Source: Aliidiomarina celeris (GTDB lineage Bacteria > Pseudomonadota > Gammaproteobacteria > Enterobacterales > Alteromonadaceae). From it: 64,000 bases of DNA. The notes beneath the pieces are model-generated. The model saw only the letters and a program-made list of their open reading frames with translations, was not told the DNA's origin and searched no databases. Numbering within the stretch: position 1 is the stretch's first letter; the number at the start of each line of letters is the position of its first letter. Both the position numbers and the translations under genes were made by a program. Location of the stretch: positions 62,001 to 126,000 of the forward strand of contig NZ_QMIL01000002.1 in the NCBI RefSeq assembly GCF_003316875.1, written 5' to 3'. Below, in pieces: positions 30,643 through 43,996 of this stretch.

Positions 30643-30956
30643 AATTCTCTGAGCGCTTCGTTGTCTAACTCGGTCACTCCAAGTTTTGCGATGACGATAA
30701 TATCAAAGCCTGCGAGTTTGTGCTGCTGTAACCGATAGGTTTCGCGAATTATTCGCTTAATTTGATTTCGTTGAACCGCTAGACGGGCATTTCGCTTGCT
30801 TACGGTAACGCCTAAACGAGGGTGCGAACATTGATTGGGCTTGGCCAGTAGCGTTAAATGTTGGCTAACCGCTTTAACAGGAGGTTGGTTAAATACGAAT
30901 TGAAAATGCGCGGGAGTTAACAAACGTAACTCCCGAGGGTATGCATATTGGCTCAT
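30585..30956 (-). CDS. rnpA: Ribonuclease P protein component
   Basis: RnpA is the protein cofactor of RNase P, which trims tRNA 5' leaders. The 123-residue basic protein has the RNR signature [16 protein letters not shown]. It starts at the ATG at 30956; the TTG just before is not needed. The 3' end overlaps yidD, a common arrangement. Confidence 0.95.
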   Translation of the reverse strand: MSQYAYPRELRLLTPAHFQFVFNQPPVKAVSQHLTLLAKPNQCSHPRLGVTVSKRNARLAVQRNQIKRIIRETYRLQQHKLAGFDIIVIAKLGVTELDNEALRELCNYLWRKLSKRCKQYSSA

Positions 30957-31023
30957 CAAAGTTTTGGGCTCAAAAGAGAGGGCTCATACGAGTAAGCGCC
31001 GTTCACTATTGAGCAGACCACTA

Positions 31024-31158
31024 TTAAGCGGTTAGTACTTTGCGCCCTTTGGCACGACGGCGGGCCAAAACTTTACGACCGTTTTTGGTAGCCATGCGTG
31101 CACGGAAGCCATGGTCGCGCTTGCGCTTTAATACGCTGGGTTGAAATGTTCTTTTCAT
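31024..31158 (-). CDS. rpmH: Ribosomal protein bL34
   Basis: This 44-residue, highly basic protein begins [20 protein letters not shown] and ends in [12 protein letters not shown], the universal L34 pattern. It is first in the rpmH-rnpA-yidD-yidC unit and divergent from dnaA. Confidence 0.97.
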   Translation of the reverse strand: MKRTFQPSVLKRKRDHGFRARMATKNGRKVLARRRAKGRKVLTA

Positions 31159-31407
31159 CGCTCTAATTTCCGCTTTAATTTACGTGAATTCAAATACGCC
31201 GGTTAAGGTATATGAATGGTGTTTCAAAATGAGCGCGGATTCTATCGGTAAAAAGGATCGCTGTCAAATATTTCTGAGATCAAAGCCCTGTGGATAACTA
31301 GGTGCAACAAGGGTAAAAAGGTGGCTTTAAGCGGCCGAATTTCGTATGATGAACAGATAAATTTTAGCGCCCAAACCGATTAAAAAAAGAGCGATTAGGA
31401 GTGTGTG
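31159..31407. promoter_or_regulatory. rpmH-dnaA divergent promoter region with a consensus DnaA box
   Basis: The 249 bases between rpmH and dnaA hold a perfect reverse-strand DnaA box TGTGGATAA at 31289-31297. This supports DnaA autoregulation as in E. coli. No second perfect box and no GATC cluster are present, so it does not look like a second origin. Confidence 0.75.
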
Positions 31408-32778
31408 GTGGTGGATTCAATATGGCAACAATGTGCGTTACGCCTGCAAGGCGAGCTTACGTTGCAAAACTACAATACTTGGATACGACCACTGCAAGCT
31501 GAACTCGATAACAATACGCTTTTCCTCTACGCGCCTAATTCCTATGTAATGGACTGGGTAAAAGACAAATACCTTAATCAACTCATTGCTTATTTGCGCG
31601 ATATAGCCGGCGACAAGGCTCCTAACATTGAACTGCGCGTGGGCTCGCGTAAGCCAGCTGTAACAAGTAGTGAGCCAACCAGTGCTCCTGTTGGTACGCA
31701 GCAAACCTATGCGGCCCGTAAGGTACCAGACGCAGCAGATCGGCCTGTATCGTTGCAACATTCGAACTTGGTACCGAACCATCGGTTTGAAAACTTTGTT
31801 GAAGGTAAGTCGAACCAACTTGCCCGAGCTGCCGCGATTCAGGTAGCAGAAAACCCAGGTGGTGCCTATAACCCCTTGTTTATTTACGGTGGTACGGGCC
31901 TGGGTAAAACTCACTTATTGCATTCTGTGGGTAACGCTATTTTAGAGCGTAACCCGCAAGCGAAAGTTTATTATTTGCGTGCGGAACGCTTTGTGCAAGA
32001 CATGGTGTATGCCATGAAGCACAATAAAATAGACAGTTTTAAGGAAAGTTATCGGTCGGTTGAGGCGTTACTGATCGACGACGTGCAATTTTTTGCCAAA
32101 AAAGAACATTTTCAAGACGAATTTTTCCATACCTTTAACTGGTTGTTAGAAGGTAACCAACAGGTCATTCTCACCAGCGACGTGTACCCGAAGGAAATTG
32201 AGGGTGTAGACGACCGTTTAAAAAGCCGATTTGGTTGGGGCCTAACCGTTGCGATAGAACCCCCAGACCTACCCACCCGTGTTGCCATTCTAGAACGGAA
32301 GGCCGACGAGCGCGGTATGAAGTTACCGCCAGAAGTTGCTTTCTTTATTGCCAAGCGGCTACGCTCTCATGTTCGAGAGCTCGAAGGTGCTTTAAACCGA
32401 GTCGTGGCGAATGTAAATTTAACAGGTAAAGAAGTCACGATTGATTTTGTAAAAGACGCCTTGCGTGATTTACTGATGGCGCAAGATAAGATGGTAACCA
32501 TCGACAATATTCAGCGTACGGTGGCTGAGTATTACAATATTAAAATTACGGATCTTACGTCGAAGCGTAGAAGCCGTTCTATAGCGCGCCCGCGCCAGGT
32601 GGCGATGGCCTTGTCGAAAGAGCTTACTAACCATAGTTTGCCCGAAATTGGTGATGCTTTTGGGGGGCGAGATCACACCACTGTGTTGCATGCGTGCCGT
32701 AAAGTGAAATCGCTCATTGAAGAAGACCACGAAATTCAGCAGGATTACCGGAATTTAAATCGCACACTGTCTGCATAA
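31408..32778 (+). CDS. dnaA: Chromosomal replication initiator DnaA
   Basis: DnaA binds oriC boxes and melts the origin. The about 456-residue protein has an N-terminal DnaB-interaction domain ([19 protein letters not shown]). A short linker and the AAA+ domain with [15 protein letters not shown] and LLIDDVQFF follow. The C-terminal DNA-binding signature is [15 protein letters not shown]. Three in-frame GTG codons in a row (31405, 31408, 31411) follow AGGAG. The middle one has the best spacing, so the start is uncertain by one codon. It leads dnaA-dnaN-recF-gyrB. Confidence 0.97.
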   Translation: MVDSIWQQCALRLQGELTLQNYNTWIRPLQAELDNNTLFLYAPNSYVMDWVKDKYLNQLIAYLRDIAGDKAPNIELRVGSRKPAVTSSEPTSAPVGTQQTYAARKVPDAADRPVSLQHSNLVPNHRFENFVEGKSNQLARAAAIQVAENPGGAYNPLFIYGGTGLGKTHLLHSVGNAILERNPQAKVYYLRAERFVQDMVYAMKHNKIDSFKESYRSVEALLIDDVQFFAKKEHFQDEFFHTFNWLLEGNQQVILTSDVYPKEIEGVDDRLKSRFGWGLTVAIEPPDLPTRVAILERKADERGMKLPPEVAFFIAKRLRSHVRELEGALNRVVANVNLTGKEVTIDFVKDALRDLLMAQDKMVTIDNIQRTVAEYYNIKITDLTSKRRSRSIARPRQVAMALSKELTNHSLPEIGDAFGGRDHTTVLHACRKVKSLIEEDHEIQQDYRNLNRTLSA

Positions 32779-32791
32779 GGGGAGCTGGCAC

Positions 32792-33892
32792 ATGAAATTT
32801 TCTATTAACCGCGACGCGCTGTTGAAACCACTGCAAATTGTAAGTGGTGCCGTTGAACGCCGCTCAACGTTGCCTATTTTAGCGAACGTATTGCTTCAGG
32901 TTAGTGAAGACTCACTTCGCATAACAGGCACTGATCTCGAAGTTGAGTTGGTAAGCTCTGTAGCACTCGACGGCGCGGTGTCGGGCGATATTACCGTACC
33001 TGCAAAGAAGTTGCTCGATATTGTGCGAACCCTGAGTGAAGGCGCCGATGTGCGGCTTGAAGGCACCGAAGACAAGGTGATTGTACGGAGCGGAAAAAGC
33101 CGATTTACCTTGAGCACCCTGGCTGCGAGCGATTACCCGAATATCGAAGCGTGGCAAAGCGAAATTCAATTGCAAATGACGCAAGGTGAATTAAAGCACT
33201 TAATTGAACGTACTCATTTTTCTATGGCCAACCAAGATGTTCGTTATTATTTAAACGGTATGCTGTTTGAAGTAAACGACAACGTACTTCGTACAGTTGC
33301 CACAGATGGACATCGCTTAGCCATGAGTACCGTGGAGCTAGGGCAGTCGGCACTTCCACACAAGCAAGTTATTGTGCCACGTAAGGGCGTGAGCGAGCTT
33401 ATGCGGTTGCTTGACAGCGACGACTCGCCGTTAGAGTTGTCGGTAGGCCAGAACCATATCCGTATTAGTACAGGCGGTATGACGTTCACGAGTAAGTTAC
33501 TGGACGGTCGTTTCCCCGACTATCGTAGAGTGTTGCCCAATGGCGGTGACCGCATCGTGGTAGCAGACCGAGAGCTGTTGCGTCAGTCTTGCGTGCGCGT
33601 TTCTATTTTGTCGAATGAAAAGTTCCGAGGAGTTCGAGTAACGCTTAGCGCGAATGAAGTGATGCTAACGGCGAACAACCCAGAGCAGGAACAAGCGGAA
33701 GAGCGCGTTGAGGTTGATTATCAAGGCGCCGAGATGGAAATAGGCTTTAATATTAGTTATGTGCTCGACGTGTTGAATGCCGTGGATGGCGAGTCGGTGC
33801 GTTTTACATTGACCGACGAGAACAGTAGTGCGTTGGTGCAAGATCACGCAGACGACAGCGCGTTATACGTAATAATGCCGATGCGGCTGTAG
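32792..33892 (+). CDS. dnaN: DNA polymerase III beta sliding clamp
   Basis: This 366-residue clamp (the E. coli length) holds polymerase III on DNA. It has the family start MKFSINRDALLKPLQIVSGAVE (cited as its core, RDALLKPLQIVSGAVE), three repeated clamp domains and the C-terminal YVIMPMRL. It follows dnaA by 13 bases. Confidence 0.98.
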   Translation: MKFSINRDALLKPLQIVSGAVERRSTLPILANVLLQVSEDSLRITGTDLEVELVSSVALDGAVSGDITVPAKKLLDIVRTLSEGADVRLEGTEDKVIVRSGKSRFTLSTLAASDYPNIEAWQSEIQLQMTQGELKHLIERTHFSMANQDVRYYLNGMLFEVNDNVLRTVATDGHRLAMSTVELGQSALPHKQVIVPRKGVSELMRLLDSDDSPLELSVGQNHIRISTGGMTFTSKLLDGRFPDYRRVLPNGGDRIVVADRELLRQSCVRVSILSNEKFRGVRVTLSANEVMLTANNPEQEQAEERVEVDYQGAEMEIGFNISYVLDVLNAVDGESVRFTLTDENSSALVQDHADDSALYVIMPMRL

Positions 33893-33895
33893 TGA

Positions 33896-37421
<3,526 letters not shown>

Positions 37422-37450
37422 TTTTATTTCAATTCCGAGCATAGAAAGAA

Positions 37451-37479
37451 GGGTGTTCCACGTGGAACACCCTTTTTTT
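37451..37479 (+). terminator. parS: gyrB terminator whose stem is a parS-type site
   Basis: The 22-base palindrome 37451-37472, with TGTTCCACGTGGAACA at its centre (37454-37469), is followed by seven T. It therefore reads both as a ParB site (site 3) and as a Rho-independent terminator 30 bases after gyrB. Confidence 0.88.
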
Positions 37480-37499
37480 GTTTTCGGCACGCACAACGC

Positions 37500-37660
37500 G
37501 CTGCATTGCAGCCCTACCCATCCTAGGGCTTTCCTCCGGCGGTACGGGTGAGCCTACGCCTATACTGGGGTGTCTGAGGTATGAATGCCAAAGCGAAGCC
37601 CCCCTGGATGGGTTTACGGCGTCCCCAGAAAGAGGCTAGGGTTATACGTCCAAAGGGGCA
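37500..37660. other. Structured non-coding element downstream of gyrB
   Basis: This stretch has no credible gene but contains several complementary segments. GCTGCA/TGCAGC lies at 37500-37512. ACCCATCC (37516-37523) pairs with GGATGGGT (37606-37613), and GGGCTT (37526-37531) pairs with AAGCCC (37596-37601). Further pairs include CTGGGG/CCCCAG (37565/37623) and ACGCC/GGCGT. The pairing suggests a folded RNA or a dispersed repeat. I cannot assign a family. Confidence 0.45.
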
Positions 37661-37669
37661 CAACCCGAA

Positions 37670-37695
37670 AGAAGGCGAGGCAAGCCCCGCCTTCT
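37670..37695 (-). terminator. Terminator-like hairpin after glyS
   Basis: AGAAGGCG/CGCCTTCT enclose ten bases, eight bases past the glyS stop. The T-tract on the minus strand is short. Confidence 0.5.
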
Positions 37696-37702
37696 GTTTA
37701 GG

Positions 37703-39775
37703 TTAGCTTTGTAGAAGCGAAATATCTGCTACTGAAAGGAAGTGGTTCCGGATGATGCCAAGCAACGCAAGGCGATTATTTCGTACATCTAGGTCTTCTG
37801 CGTTCACCATAACGTCTTCAAAAAACTGATCGATATGTTTACGAAGACCGGCTAACAGATTTAGCGTTGAGCTATAGTTGCCGGCGCTTTGCGCGACTTC
37901 TAAAACACCTGCAATGTCCTTTAATGCTGCCACGAGTGCAACCTCTGCAGGCTCTGAAAGAAGCTTCTCGTTGACCTGTTCCGGTACCGATTCAACCTTC
38001 GCCAAAATATTCGCTACCCGTTTGTTGGCCGCTGCCAATGCAGGAGCAGCTTCTTTACCGCGGAATGCATGCACGGCTTGCACACGCCGATCAAAGTCCA
38101 GCGGACGAGTAGGGCGCCGTGCCAGAACAGCTTGTATGCTATCCACAGCTATACCTTGTTCTTGATACCAAGCGCGGAAACGACCAAGAAGAAAATCAAC
38201 AACCTCGGTTTGTGTATCGGCACCTATATCGATATGGCCTTTATAGGCTGCCGCAGCGCTCGCTACCAGGGTGTTAAGGTCAAGGTCGAGCTCACCTTCC
38301 ACTAAAATGCGAAGTAAGCCAATAGCGGCTCTACGCAAGGCGAAAGGGTCTTTGTCGCCCTTAGGTGTTTGTCCAATACCGAAGATACCGACCAAGGTGT
38401 CAAGTTTATCGGCTAACGCCACCGAAAAACCTTCTAGGGTTTCAGGTAATGTGTCGCCGGCGAAGCGCGGGTGGTAATGTGCTTCGATCGCGACTGCAAC
38501 GCCTTCGTCTTCGCCGTCGTGGCGAGCGTAATGCATCCCCATAATGCCTTGAACTTCTGGAAACTCGGTAACCATGTTCGAAACAAGGTCCGCCTTTGCC
38601 AATAATGCAGCGCGTTTTGCAACATTCACATTAGCACCGAAGGTTGCAGCGATATCTCCCGCTAATCGCTCCATTCTGCGGCTTTTGTCGCCAATGGTGC
38701 CAAGTTGCTTTTGAAATACAATAGCGTCGAGTTTAGGCATTAGTGAAGCAAGGCTCTGTTTTTTGTCGGTTTCGAAAAAGAATTGCGCGTCGGCAAGCCG
38801 AGGCCGAATCACCTTTTCGTTACCTTCAATCACGTGTTCGGGCGCTTTACTTTCTATGTTGCTTACAAATAGAAATTCAGGGAGCAACTGCCCCTGTTGA
38901 TCGACTAACGGAAAATAACGCTGGTCGTCTTTCATGGTATAGATTAACGCTTCTTTAGGCACGTCGAGAAAAGCAGCGTCAAAAGTGGCCTTCATGGCAA
39001 CCGGCCATTCTACCAACGACGCAACTTCATCGAGTAAACTGTCGTCCCACACGGGCGTCGCGTTCACTTCGGCCGCTTGTGCGAGCGCCCGAGATTTAAT
39101 GGTTTCCCGGCGTTCGCTCAAATTGGCAATAACATAGCCTTGTTTTAGTGCGCTTTCGTAATCGCGCGGATGGTTAATGGTAATGTCATCTTGGCAGTGA
39201 AAACGGTGCCCAAGAACCTTGTTGTTGCTTTCAATACCAAACAGATGCATAGGCACTACTTGAGCGTTAAGCATAACGGTAAGGCGCTTTAACGGGCGAA
39301 TAAAGGAGTATTCACCGGTTCCCCAACGCATTGTTTTTGGTACCGGTAGTGCTTTTGCAGCATGGGCTACTATTTCGGGTAATAGCTCAGCGAGAGGTTT
39401 GCCCTTTACGGTCGCCTTATGTAACAACCATTCGCCTTTATCGGTAACCAGTCGTTCCGCTTCTGTTACGTCGATTCCAGCGCCGCGTGCCCACCCTAAA
39501 GCAGCTTTCGTGGCATTACCCTCGGCGTCGAATGCTGCGCTGATCGCAGGGCCGCGTTTTTCAACAATTTCGTCTGCCTGCTGTGTTTGTACTTCTTGAA
39601 TACGCACAGCAAGGCGACGAGGTGTGGCGAAGCTCTCGACTTCGCCGAATGATATGCCTAGGCCGTGTAGCTGCTCTTGCACACTTGCGGTAAAGCTAGT
39701 ACTTAAATTGCGAAGTGACTTCGGCGGGAGCTCTTCGGTGCCCAGTTCAATTAATAGATCGGCTACAGTACTCAT
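37703..39775 (-). CDS. glyS: Glycyl-tRNA synthetase beta subunit
   Basis: This is the large subunit of the alpha2beta2 glycyl-tRNA synthetase, needed for tRNA binding. The 690 residues begin [16 protein letters not shown] and contain the HD-like and anticodon-binding C-terminal regions ([20 protein letters not shown]), the normal layout. It overlaps the end of glyQ by four bases (ATGA), ensuring paired synthesis. Confidence 0.98.
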   Translation of the reverse strand: MSTVADLLIELGTEELPPKSLRNLSTSFTASVQEQLHGLGISFGEVESFATPRRLAVRIQEVQTQQADEIVEKRGPAISAAFDAEGNATKAALGWARGAGIDVTEAERLVTDKGEWLLHKATVKGKPLAELLPEIVAHAAKALPVPKTMRWGTGEYSFIRPLKRLTVMLNAQVVPMHLFGIESNNKVLGHRFHCQDDITINHPRDYESALKQGYVIANLSERRETIKSRALAQAAEVNATPVWDDSLLDEVASLVEWPVAMKATFDAAFLDVPKEALIYTMKDDQRYFPLVDQQGQLLPEFLFVSNIESKAPEHVIEGNEKVIRPRLADAQFFFETDKKQSLASLMPKLDAIVFQKQLGTIGDKSRRMERLAGDIAATFGANVNVAKRAALLAKADLVSNMVTEFPEVQGIMGMHYARHDGEDEGVAVAIEAHYHPRFAGDTLPETLEGFSVALADKLDTLVGIFGIGQTPKGDKDPFALRRAAIGLLRILVEGELDLDLNTLVASAAAAYKGHIDIGADTQTEVVDFLLGRFRAWYQEQGIAVDSIQAVLARRPTRPLDFDRRVQAVHAFRGKEAAPALAAANKRVANILAKVESVPEQVNEKLLSEPAEVALVAALKDIAGVLEVAQSAGNYSSTLNLLAGLRKHIDQFFEDVMVNAEDLDVRNNRLALLGIIRNHFLSVADISLLQS

Positions 39776-40695
39776 TTTCCAGAGTTCTCCTTTTTAGCTT
39801 TTGCAACCAGCGGGAACCCAAGCGCTTCTCGCGCCGCGTAGTACGCTTCTGCACAACCTTTTGCCATAGTGCGAACGCGGAGAATATAACGCTGACGTTC
39901 GGTAACAGATATGGCATGGCGGGCGTCGAGTAAGTTAAATGCATGCGAGGCACGCATTACTTGTTCATAAGCTGGCAATGGAAGATTGTGCGATAGTAAG
40001 TGCTCACATTCTTTCTCAGCTGCATCAAAGCGCTCGAATAACACCGGCACCTCAGCGTGTTCGAAGTTGTAGGTAGACTGTTCCACTTCGTTCTGATGGA
40101 ACACGTCGCCGTAGGTCATTACGCCGCGAGGTCCGTTGGTCCAAACGAGATCGTAAATGCTATCTACGCCTTGAATATACATGGCAAGGCGTTCTAAGCC
40201 GTAGGTAATTTCACCGGCAATAGGTGAGCACTCAATGCCGCCCACTTGCTGGAAATAGGTAAACTGAGTTACTTCCATGCCATTGAGCCAAACTTCCCAA
40301 CCCAGACCCCAAGCGCCAAGCGTAGGCGATTCCCAGTTGTCTTCGACAAAGCGGATGTCATGCACTAATGGATCAAAGCCGAGCATTTTCAAAGACTCTA
40401 AATAAAGCTCCTGAATATTCTCAGGAGAAGGCTTCATAATGACTTGAAACTGATAGTAATGCTGAAGGCGGTTTGGATTTTCCCCATAGCGACCATCAGT
40501 AGGGCGCCGGCAGGGCTGCACATAAGCAAAGCTAGCAGGCTCAGGGCCGACCGAACGAAGGAAGGTCATCGGGTGAAAGGTACCCGCACCCACTTCCATA
40601 TCAAGCGGTTGAACAATGGCACAGCCTTGTCGGGCCCAAAAATCTTGTAGGGCGAGGATTAAACCCTGAAATGTCTTTACGTCGAATTTTTCCAT
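39772..40695 (-). CDS. glyQ: Glycyl-tRNA synthetase alpha subunit
   Basis: This is the catalytic class II core of the tetrameric glycyl-tRNA synthetase. The 307 residues include [40 protein letters not shown] and [19 protein letters not shown]. It is the first gene of glyQ-glyS. Confidence 0.98.
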   Translation of the reverse strand: MEKFDVKTFQGLILALQDFWARQGCAIVQPLDMEVGAGTFHPMTFLRSVGPEPASFAYVQPCRRPTDGRYGENPNRLQHYYQFQVIMKPSPENIQELYLESLKMLGFDPLVHDIRFVEDNWESPTLGAWGLGWEVWLNGMEVTQFTYFQQVGGIECSPIAGEITYGLERLAMYIQGVDSIYDLVWTNGPRGVMTYGDVFHQNEVEQSTYNFEHAEVPVLFERFDAAEKECEHLLSHNLPLPAYEQVMRASHAFNLLDARHAISVTERQRYILRVRTMAKGCAEAYYAAREALGFPLVAKAKKENSGK

Positions 40696-40947
40696 GGGAT
40701 AGGTCTCAAATCGGCCGGAAGTTCTGTGTATTTAACTGCGAATCTGTGATTATACCCTGACACGCTGTATGTTTTACAGGCTCATGGGCAGTCAATTACC
40801 GACAAAAAGCCGAGTAGCTAACGCGCAACGCAACACATAGAAATCAGAACACCGAACGCAAAACCTACAAAGCAGCGTTTGAGCAAAGAGCGCAGCCCAG
40901 AAAAGGACTAAAACTAGAGAACCAGAAGCCAGCAGAGGAAAGCCTAA

Positions 40948-41556
40948 ATGCCCCTAGAAAATAAAGAGAACAAACCCCTAATTCGCTGCCCTTGGTGCGA
41001 GAGCGCCGACGACTATCGGTTGTACCATGACAAGGTTTGGGGTGTGCCCGAGTACAACAGCCAGCAGCTCTTCGCAAAACTGTGTTTAGACGGACAACAA
41101 GCAGGTTTAAGTTGGATTACGGTTTTACGCAAACAAACAAATTATGAAAGCGCCTTCTTCGACTTCGACCCGAGAAAGTTAGCGGCGTTGTTACCACAAG
41201 AGCGTGCTGAATTTATTGAAGCACAAATGCAAAACAGTGGGATTATTCGAAATCGGCTTAAAATCGAGTCTATTTTTCGCAACGCGGAAGGCTATATTGC
41301 CATTGAACAACAGGAGCAAGTGAGCTTTAGCGCATTTCTGTGGAGCTTTGTTGGCGGCAAGCCACTACAGAACGACTGGTCGACAATGGCTGAAGTGCCG
41401 AGCGAATCAGAAGCCTCCCGAGCTATGTCTAAAGCCTTAAAAAAGCGAGGGTTCAATTTTGTTGGGCCAACAATTTGTTACGCCTTTATGCAGGCGGCAG
41501 GGATGGTAAACGATCATTTAGCATCGTGTTTCCGGCATACAGAGGTTTCGTGCTAG
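40948..41556 (+). CDS. tag: DNA-3-methyladenine glycosylase I (TagI family) with Asp at the active-site Glu position
   Basis: TagI removes 3-methyladenine from alkylated DNA. The 202-residue protein aligns along its length with E. coli Tag. Zinc ligands are kept (Cys14 in RCPW, His27 in LYHDKVWGVPE, and His and Cys in VNDHLASC), as is GQQAGLSWITVLRK. The residue matching E. coli Glu38 is Asp48 (LCLDGQQAG), a conservative change at the base-recognition site. The start is fixed by GAGGAA nine bases upstream. The 250-base gap to glyQ is compositionally A-rich, without a visible gene. Confidence 0.93.
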   Translation: MPLENKENKPLIRCPWCESADDYRLYHDKVWGVPEYNSQQLFAKLCLDGQQAGLSWITVLRKQTNYESAFFDFDPRKLAALLPQERAEFIEAQMQNSGIIRNRLKIESIFRNAEGYIAIEQQEQVSFSAFLWSFVGGKPLQNDWSTMAEVPSESEASRAMSKALKKRGFNFVGPTICYAFMQAAGMVNDHLASCFRHTEVSC

Positions 41557-41609
41557 GCAAAGGTGCGCTACACCCGCACCTTGCCGCCAGCTCAGCATTG
41601 CGAGGGCGC

Positions 41610-42350
41610 CTAAGCGCGCACAAAAAATTTACGTTCAGCCAATAATCCAACCACCCCAAGCACAAACAAAAATAAGCCAATAGCCTGCAGAACGCTGTTC
41701 ACTAACCGGGGCTGACTAAGCTCCCCTCCTAAATAGTAAGTACGGCTATAACCTTCTGGCTCTGCCAATGGTTGGTTAAACTGAGATCCGCGGTGGCTGC
41801 GGCTAATCACAATGTCTGGATTTTGGCGCTCGGTCATACGTTTTTGCGCTTCTTCTATCTGCCCCTTCTCTTCTGATCCGGACCAGACTGTACTCGGATA
41901 AAGCGAACGCCAATTTCGGTAGATGTCTGGGTTCTCGCCAACAAATACCACCCCGGGTGACTCATATTCGTATGCTGTTTCAGTAAACATGGTTTTAGTG
42001 AATCCAAGATAAAAAAGCGGTACGGAAAGCGCGATAAAGAAGCAGCACGCGATAACCCAAGCGCCTCGAAACCAACCCTGTTGCGCACTGCGTTGGTTCA
42101 GTAACGCTGCCACTTGTGGTATTTGCCGCAGTTTGCCCTGAACGTAGGAGTGGTCGAAGGGCTGTAGCACTTCTGATAAGCTAATGTTTAAGCTATTCAG
42201 CCAACGTGTAAATATATCGGCAGACGGCATGGAGCGGTCACTTTCAAGCTTTGACAAGTACGACTGCTCAATACCCATTTGTTCTGCAAGATCGGCTTGG
42301 CTCAAGCCATGCTGTGCACGTTGCTGTTTTAAAAATTCTCCGAGTGTCAT
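41610..42350 (-). CDS. Membrane-anchored XRE-family regulator
   Basis: This 246-residue protein has an N-terminal XRE helix-turn-helix (about 6-60, GLSQADLAEQMGIEQSYLSKL). A membrane helix follows (about 94-116, WVIACCFFIALSVPLFYLG), then an extracytoplasmic domain of about 100 residues and a second helix near the C-terminus (LQAIGLFLFVLGVVGLLAE). The layout suggests a transmembrane one-component sensor-regulator. The ligand and the family of the outer domain are unknown. It is divergent from a lipoprotein hydrolase gene with two dyads between them, so autoregulation and control of that gene are likely. Confidence 0.8.
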   Translation of the reverse strand: MTLGEFLKQQRAQHGLSQADLAEQMGIEQSYLSKLESDRSMPSADIFTRWLNSLNISLSEVLQPFDHSYVQGKLRQIPQVAALLNQRSAQQGWFRGAWVIACCFFIALSVPLFYLGFTKTMFTETAYEYESPGVVFVGENPDIYRNWRSLYPSTVWSGSEEKGQIEEAQKRMTERQNPDIVISRSHRGSQFNQPLAEPEGYSRTYYLGGELSQPRLVNSVLQAIGLFLFVLGVVGLLAERKFFVRA

Positions 42351-42380
42351 AATGGCCTCTTTGGTCGTGAAACGTAATGT

Positions 42381-42393
42381 GCCTAAAATAGGC
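42381..42393. promoter_or_regulatory. Dyad GCCTAAAATAGGC between the XRE gene and the hydrolase gene
   Basis: A 5-3-5 perfect inverted repeat 31 bases upstream of the XRE start codon. Its size and spacing suit an XRE-type dimer. Confidence 0.45.
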
Positions 42394-42411
42394 GCGATAT
42401 ACGCATTGCAC

Positions 42412-42430
42412 GACTTATTCTTAATGAGTC
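42412..42430. promoter_or_regulatory. Second, imperfect dyad in the same divergent region
   Basis: GACTTATTC and TTAATGAGTC form a near-palindrome (GACT-ATT / AAT-AGTC matches) 43 bases before the hydrolase start. It is a weaker operator candidate. Confidence 0.3.
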
Positions 42431-42472
42431 ATTCTGGCATAAAAAGAAGAATATAAGGAAATATGGAGGAAT

Positions 42473-43465
42473 ATGAGGCGACAACTCAAAATATGGGTAT
42501 TCGGCATTACATTTTTGCTAACAGGGTGCACCAGCCAACTTGCTAACCGTATTGAAACCTATAGCCCAATGCGTAATATGCAGCCGTCTTTTTTCGACGA
42601 TATGCTTGGTAAAGAGCATTGTTATAAAGCTGACAGCCCGTGTTTAGATTATTTGAGCTTTGGTAATGCTGAATACCAGGTTGGCGGGGAGCAACAACCC
42701 TTTGACAGCTTTCAATGGAGCCTCACGTTAAATGAAGCAGCTTTCGACGATGTGGAATTCAACTTCCCGACACTAGGGCCTACGGCACCTGTTATTTTTC
42801 TTTTCCCCGGTTACGGCATGACGGCGACGGCCGCGATGGTGCCCGCCGGGTTGTATTTTCGCAGTTTAGGCTTTCATGTGGTGGCTATGCCAGGCCCAAC
42901 GGAGCAGCGGCCATTTCAGTTTGGCCTTGGCGGTGTGGAGCACGCACTGGAGCTTGCTACAGCGCAGTTCACTGAACAGGTGCTTTATGCCTACAGCGTG
43001 TCTATGGGGGTGCTCGCGCTCACAGAGTTTGAGCGGCAACTAAATGCCCTTAACCGAGGTTTAGAGGCCGCTATTGTAAGTGCGCCAATGGTCGATTTCC
43101 GGGCTAATGCAGTTACCTTGTTTAGTGCTCAGCGGGCGCAGGATTGGCGTTATCGTTGGATTGGTAATGAGAGTTTTGACAGTGCGCTAGACGAGATTTT
43201 TATTCGCACGCAAATGAATGAACGGAATTTGCAGCTGGTTGAGCGACTACCGCTGTTACCCCGCCGCACCCTCGTGATCAGTGCGGAAAACGACAAAATA
43301 GCGCCTCCAGATGAATTGGCAACGTTGTTAGAGGATTGGCCGGCGCAGTTAGTAGAACTCAGCGACATGGGCCACATTACGTTGGGCCTTGCCAATCAGC
43401 AGGTGCGCGATGTAATGGGTAACTGGTTAAGCGAAAATGATTTACTACCACTACAACCGCAGTGA
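42473..43465 (+). CDS. Lipoprotein with alpha/beta-hydrolase fold
   Basis: This 330-residue protein has a lipoprotein signal (FLLTGC, Cys near residue 19). The hydrolase core is recognisable: VIFLFPGYGMTATAAM around the oxyanion loop, YSVSMGVLAL as the nucleophile elbow (S-x-S-x-G rather than G-x-S-x-G), SAENDKIAPP for the acid and MGHITLG for the His. The triad looks complete, so it may be an envelope esterase or thioesterase. The substrate is unknown. GGAGG precedes the ATG. The divergent XRE gene is the likely regulator. Confidence 0.75.
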   Translation: MRRQLKIWVFGITFLLTGCTSQLANRIETYSPMRNMQPSFFDDMLGKEHCYKADSPCLDYLSFGNAEYQVGGEQQPFDSFQWSLTLNEAAFDDVEFNFPTLGPTAPVIFLFPGYGMTATAAMVPAGLYFRSLGFHVVAMPGPTEQRPFQFGLGGVEHALELATAQFTEQVLYAYSVSMGVLALTEFERQLNALNRGLEAAIVSAPMVDFRANAVTLFSAQRAQDWRYRWIGNESFDSALDEIFIRTQMNERNLQLVERLPLLPRRTLVISAENDKIAPPDELATLLEDWPAQLVELSDMGHITLGLANQQVRDVMGNWLSENDLLPLQPQ

Positions 43466-43492
43466 ACCTATGCGGACAAACGAGAGGATGAG

Positions 43493-43978
43493 ATGAGCCT
43501 AAGAATTGAAGCCGTTGATTACCATAATAAAGAACATGCAGATGCACTTTTAGATATGCTAAATCATTATGCGAGTGACCCCATGGGTGGGGGCGAAGCG
43601 CTTCCGGAAGCAACACAGAAGAAGCTCATTGAGGAAATGGCAAAACGGGCCACGGTATTTAGCTTCCTCGCTTGGAGCGAGAATAATCAAGCCATTGGTT
43701 TGGTGAATTGTGTTGAAGGTTTTTCTACCTTTGCGGCAAAGCCCTTGTGCAATATTCATGATATTGCGGTGCGCGAGGGGTACCGAGGGCAGGGGATTGC
43801 GCAAAAACTAATGGATGCGGTAAAGCAAGAGGCTATACGCCGAGGCTGTTGTAAACTGACTCTCGAGGTATTGACTGGCAATGAACCGGCGTGTTTGGCG
43901 TACCGCAAATATGGTTTTAAGCCCTATCAATTGGACCCTAAAATGGGGCAGGCAGAATTTTGGGAATATAAGCTTTAA
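43493..43978 (+). CDS. GNAT-family N-acetyltransferase
   Basis: This 161-residue cytoplasmic acetyl-CoA-dependent transferase has the acetyl-CoA loop VREGYRGQGIAQKLM and the following strand LTLEVLTGNEPACLAYRKYGF. The acceptor is not predictable. It lies 27 bases downstream of the hydrolase gene, possibly in one transcript. Confidence 0.88.
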   Translation: MSLRIEAVDYHNKEHADALLDMLNHYASDPMGGGEALPEATQKKLIEEMAKRATVFSFLAWSENNQAIGLVNCVEGFSTFAAKPLCNIHDIAVREGYRGQGIAQKLMDAVKQEAIRRGCCKLTLEVLTGNEPACLAYRKYGFKPYQLDPKMGQAEFWEYKL

Positions 43979-43996
43979 CGTGCACTGGGAGGTAAG

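Noticed and set aside
31159-31407. Second replication origin next to dnaA
   Set aside because: Only one perfect DnaA box, no GATC cluster and no strong AT-rich unwinding stretch, whereas the mnmG-mioC gap has all of these.
40696-40947. Possible hidden gene or riboswitch between glyQ and tag
   Set aside because: No frame with a ribosome site, no recognisable glycine aptamer or T-box features; only A-rich sequence was seen.
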